Shown piece after piece: positions 61,300-64,000 of a stretch of 64,000 bases of DNA; the stretch's first letter is position 1, and each line of letters begins with the position of its first letter. Source of the DNA: Aselliscus stoliczkanus (Eukaryota > Chordata > Mammalia > Chiroptera > Hipposideridae); NCBI GenBank assembly GCA_033961575.1, contig CM066738.1, forward strand, positions 99,907,478 through 99,971,477. Reading direction: 5' to 3'. The translations under genes and the position numbers were made by a program. Below the pieces are notes generated by a model. That model made no database searches. It saw only the letters and a list, made by a program, of their open reading frames with translations, and was not told where the DNA came from.

Positions 61300-63796
61300 A
61301 AAATGTATTTCAGATTTAGAATTTTCATGAAATGATTATATTTCTCATCTATTTCCTTCTGTGTTCCCTAAATTACCGCAATGTGGTCTAACGATATGAG
61401 ACCAATTCCCTCACAGAACTCATCCTATTAACAGTCAATTCTATGCAAAGACAGTGCGAATCTTGAAATTTCTATACGGGCTGCCAAGCTACAACTGCTT
61501 CCCTAAAAGATGAGAACATGAAACATTGTTGTCTGTTTGCAATCATCACATTGTTTTGCCTGAAGAGAATTTTTCCAAACAGAAATGAATAGACACAGTT
61601 CGAAAGTAAACTTTATAATTTTGTAGGAAAGAAAGTATAAACAGGAAAGAGGAATGAAAAAGAGATGAAGAGACGGAGAAACAAAGAAACTGGAAAGCAG
61701 GGAGGAAAAGCAACATGAAGTGAGGGCGGAAGGAAACTGACTGCTATTCCCCCCTGAAGGTGGGTGGGAATCGCCGAGTGTCAGGTCCACTCAGCGAGGA
61801 CAAGGAGCTTCTTTCCAGGTTATCTGAGCAAGTCCCTGGGGGAGGCAGAGAGGCATGCCGGTGGTCTGCTTAGTCTTCTATGCAAAGTTCCCCCAAAGAA
61901 GTTTCCAGACCTTGAGACTATTTCATGCTTCCATTCCCACACTCTGTGTGATCATCAGCTCTCATGCACGTTTTATAGAGCATGACTCCAATGTCATCGA
62001 AAGATTTTCTCTTTGTCCCTTAAGCAGACTAGCCTGTAGCAGCAAGGTTCCATAGACCGGAAGCCTCTTGTAAGCAGAAACCATGTTTTTCAACTTTGAA
62101 TAGCAGCATCGAACAGTGTAGACACTCAGTGGGCCACTGATGAATGAATGAGTGGGTGGGTGGTCTTGGGCCTTACTAAATACCACTCCCACATCCCCCC
62201 AACCAGGCCAACTGAAAGGGTTAGCTGTCACCTACCACTGCAGGAGAAAGCAATAATTTAGCTTGCCTGCCTCACAGGGTGCCAAATCACTGAGTTAAAT
62301 GTGGGCCACAGAGGATGGACATGTGCCAAAGGGTCATCGGTACCAAAGCCCTCCCAGGACAAGGCCCTGGACAAGCTTCCAAGATCCAGAAAAACCCAAA
62401 GTAGCACCCAAGAGAATTGGCTGCCTGCCTCAGTGAAAACCACCAGGAAACTCGGCTCCATGGAGGTAAGGGCATAGCTGACTCACTACTTTATTCCTCA
62501 TCACAATACCTGACATGTGGTCAGTACTCATAAATGTCTGGTGGTTGGTTGGATGGAAGAAGAATGGATGGACGTGGGAATTAGTGGTTGAAAGAGTGGG
62601 TGAGTGATCAAATGGGTGAGTGAATGGAACAGGGAAGGAAGAAAGATGATGTCCTGTCACACGAGTCATGATTTAGTGACCAGACAGGCAAGCCACTGGG
62701 TTGGTTTGTGCTTCCTGGATACCCTAAACTTATTCACCAAGTTAAAATGAAGAATAACAGGGTTTTTTTGTTGTTTTTTCATGTAAGTCTCTATAAGATA
62801 GAAGGCTTAATAACTGATTTTTTTAAAATGACTCTTACAAAAATTTTGATTATGGAAATAAGAAGTGAGTATTATTATTCTTTGGTCCCTACCAAAGCAG
62901 GGAATAATTAATCCTAGAACCTAGATGCTTGTAACTTCCTCTCTTTGTATTAAATGGGCACATAGCAAAACGCTCAGATGTCTGAGAGTGAGTGAAGCAC
63001 TGAGTTAAATCCAGGTCATTCCACAGGGGTCTTTCCAGGCCCACCTGGGAGGCAGAGGCTTGTCTGGACAATCCAGCAGCCTCGCCACAGAGAGAGGAGA
63101 AGGTGAGAAGGATGCCCTCCATCTAAATTCCTGTTTCAAGTCTGACAACTCTACTGGGGCCTGTACAGTGATGGGTACTAACTATACTAACAGGTCAACA
63201 GAAAATAGCGACATCTTTCCGTCTCCTTTTTCCACTGAAGACCACATAGCAATTGCAGATCTAATTTGTGCTAACCCTTTGATGGCAATAAAACTGTTAA
63301 TGACCAGAAAGTCTGTTCTCTATTAAGTAGGTGAGAGCAGAGGTCAGCCAAGTTTCCCTCACCCAACATTTTAAGAGATGCATTGTGGCATTGTGTGGCT
63401 GAACTGTATAAGAAATGCCCTTGAGCCACAAGCCAAGGCAGGAAGCAAACCTAATGTTCAAAAGCGCAATTGAGCAATTTTTCCAAGTGAGATGCTCTTC
63501 TGAGGGCTGGCGTGCTTTGTTCCTATGTGTGTGCGACGGGCAACTGCTTTTGAAAGCAACCGGAGCTGACGCTCAGTGACATCTTCTCAGCGAAGAGTGA
63601 AACACTGGTGGTCATGCCTAGCAGGGCTGCTTTCGTTCAGAGTCCCCCGCTATGTCACACGCTTGTCCTGATCCTGAAGCCCTAAAATGTATGTGCAATT
63701 AATATGTCTCATGTGTCCTCAGATGCACAGTTTTTGTTTTCACATTTCTCATGTTGGTCCGCACCTACAACAGATGCTGTCTTAAAATTAACTAGC

Positions 63797-63799
<3 letters not shown>

Positions 63800-63848
<49 letters not shown>

Positions 63849-63856
63849 TGTGTGTC
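63800..63856 (+). repeat. (TG)n microsatellite in FECH intron 4
   Basis: About 28 TG units with one TTT interruption near the right end. Confidence 0.97.
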
Positions 63857-64000
63857 TTAGTATTACATAAAAACAATGGTGTGCCCTACAAGCGATTAAA
63901 TATGGCACTGACAGTTCATTTGTGTAGTCGGTGTTTCATTCTGCACATCTTCACTAGAGATTTTGAGAGGATAGTTGCCAGATGTGTGCAATCCTCTTTT

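Overview
The window is mammalian nuclear DNA, most likely from a bat. It is dominated by interspersed repeats and carries the 3' half of one protein-coding gene, with GT-AG introns, tRNA-derived SINEs, L1, HAL1-like, MIR, L2, MLT1 and mariner remnants and many microsatellites. The most frequent young repeats are tRNA-like SINEs starting GGCCGGCCGAGTGGC and elements resembling the VES SINE of bats. This points to Chiroptera, and my best guess is the Rhinolophus/Hipposideros side. The lineage is inferred from repeat resemblance only. There are no bacterial features, operons or CRISPR arrays.

The one confident gene is FECH (ferrochelatase, the last enzyme of heme synthesis) on the minus strand. 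Seven exons, matching human exons 5 to 11 (residues about 155-423), can be placed to the base between 58580 and 46410. All have consensus splice sites and compatible phases. Exons 1-4 and the promoter lie beyond the right edge, so 58581-64000 is part of intron 4. The catalytic His, the active-site H-x-E pair and all four [2Fe-2S] cysteines are present. The 3' UTR runs left from 46409, with a candidate poly(A) signal at 45742-45737.

Positions 1 to about 45.7 kb lie downstream of FECH, and I find no convincing gene there. In human the neighbour on this side is ONECUT2, but nothing here identifies its exons. This part is a layered repeat landscape: a nearly complete HAL1-like half-L1 (15.29-19.91 kb) bounded by a target-site duplication and carrying five later SINEs; two SINEs stacked at one target site; a SINE inside a SINE (21.6-22.2 kb); an L1 with an inverted 5' part (29.9-31.2 kb) hit by a SINE; an internally deleted mariner with both inverted repeats (34.98-35.37 kb); and MLT1 and other old LTR pieces. 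Two stretches hold open reading frames I could not assign (39.3-40.3 kb and 42.5-42.8 kb).

No new functional system is apparent. The observations most worth a second look are the mosaic relationship of the three SINE architectures (a shared tRNA-like head or a shared AATAAAATCTTT tail), the SINE stacking and nesting, the complete HAL1-like element, the unassigned reading frames and an Arg-to-Trp change in FECH relative to human.
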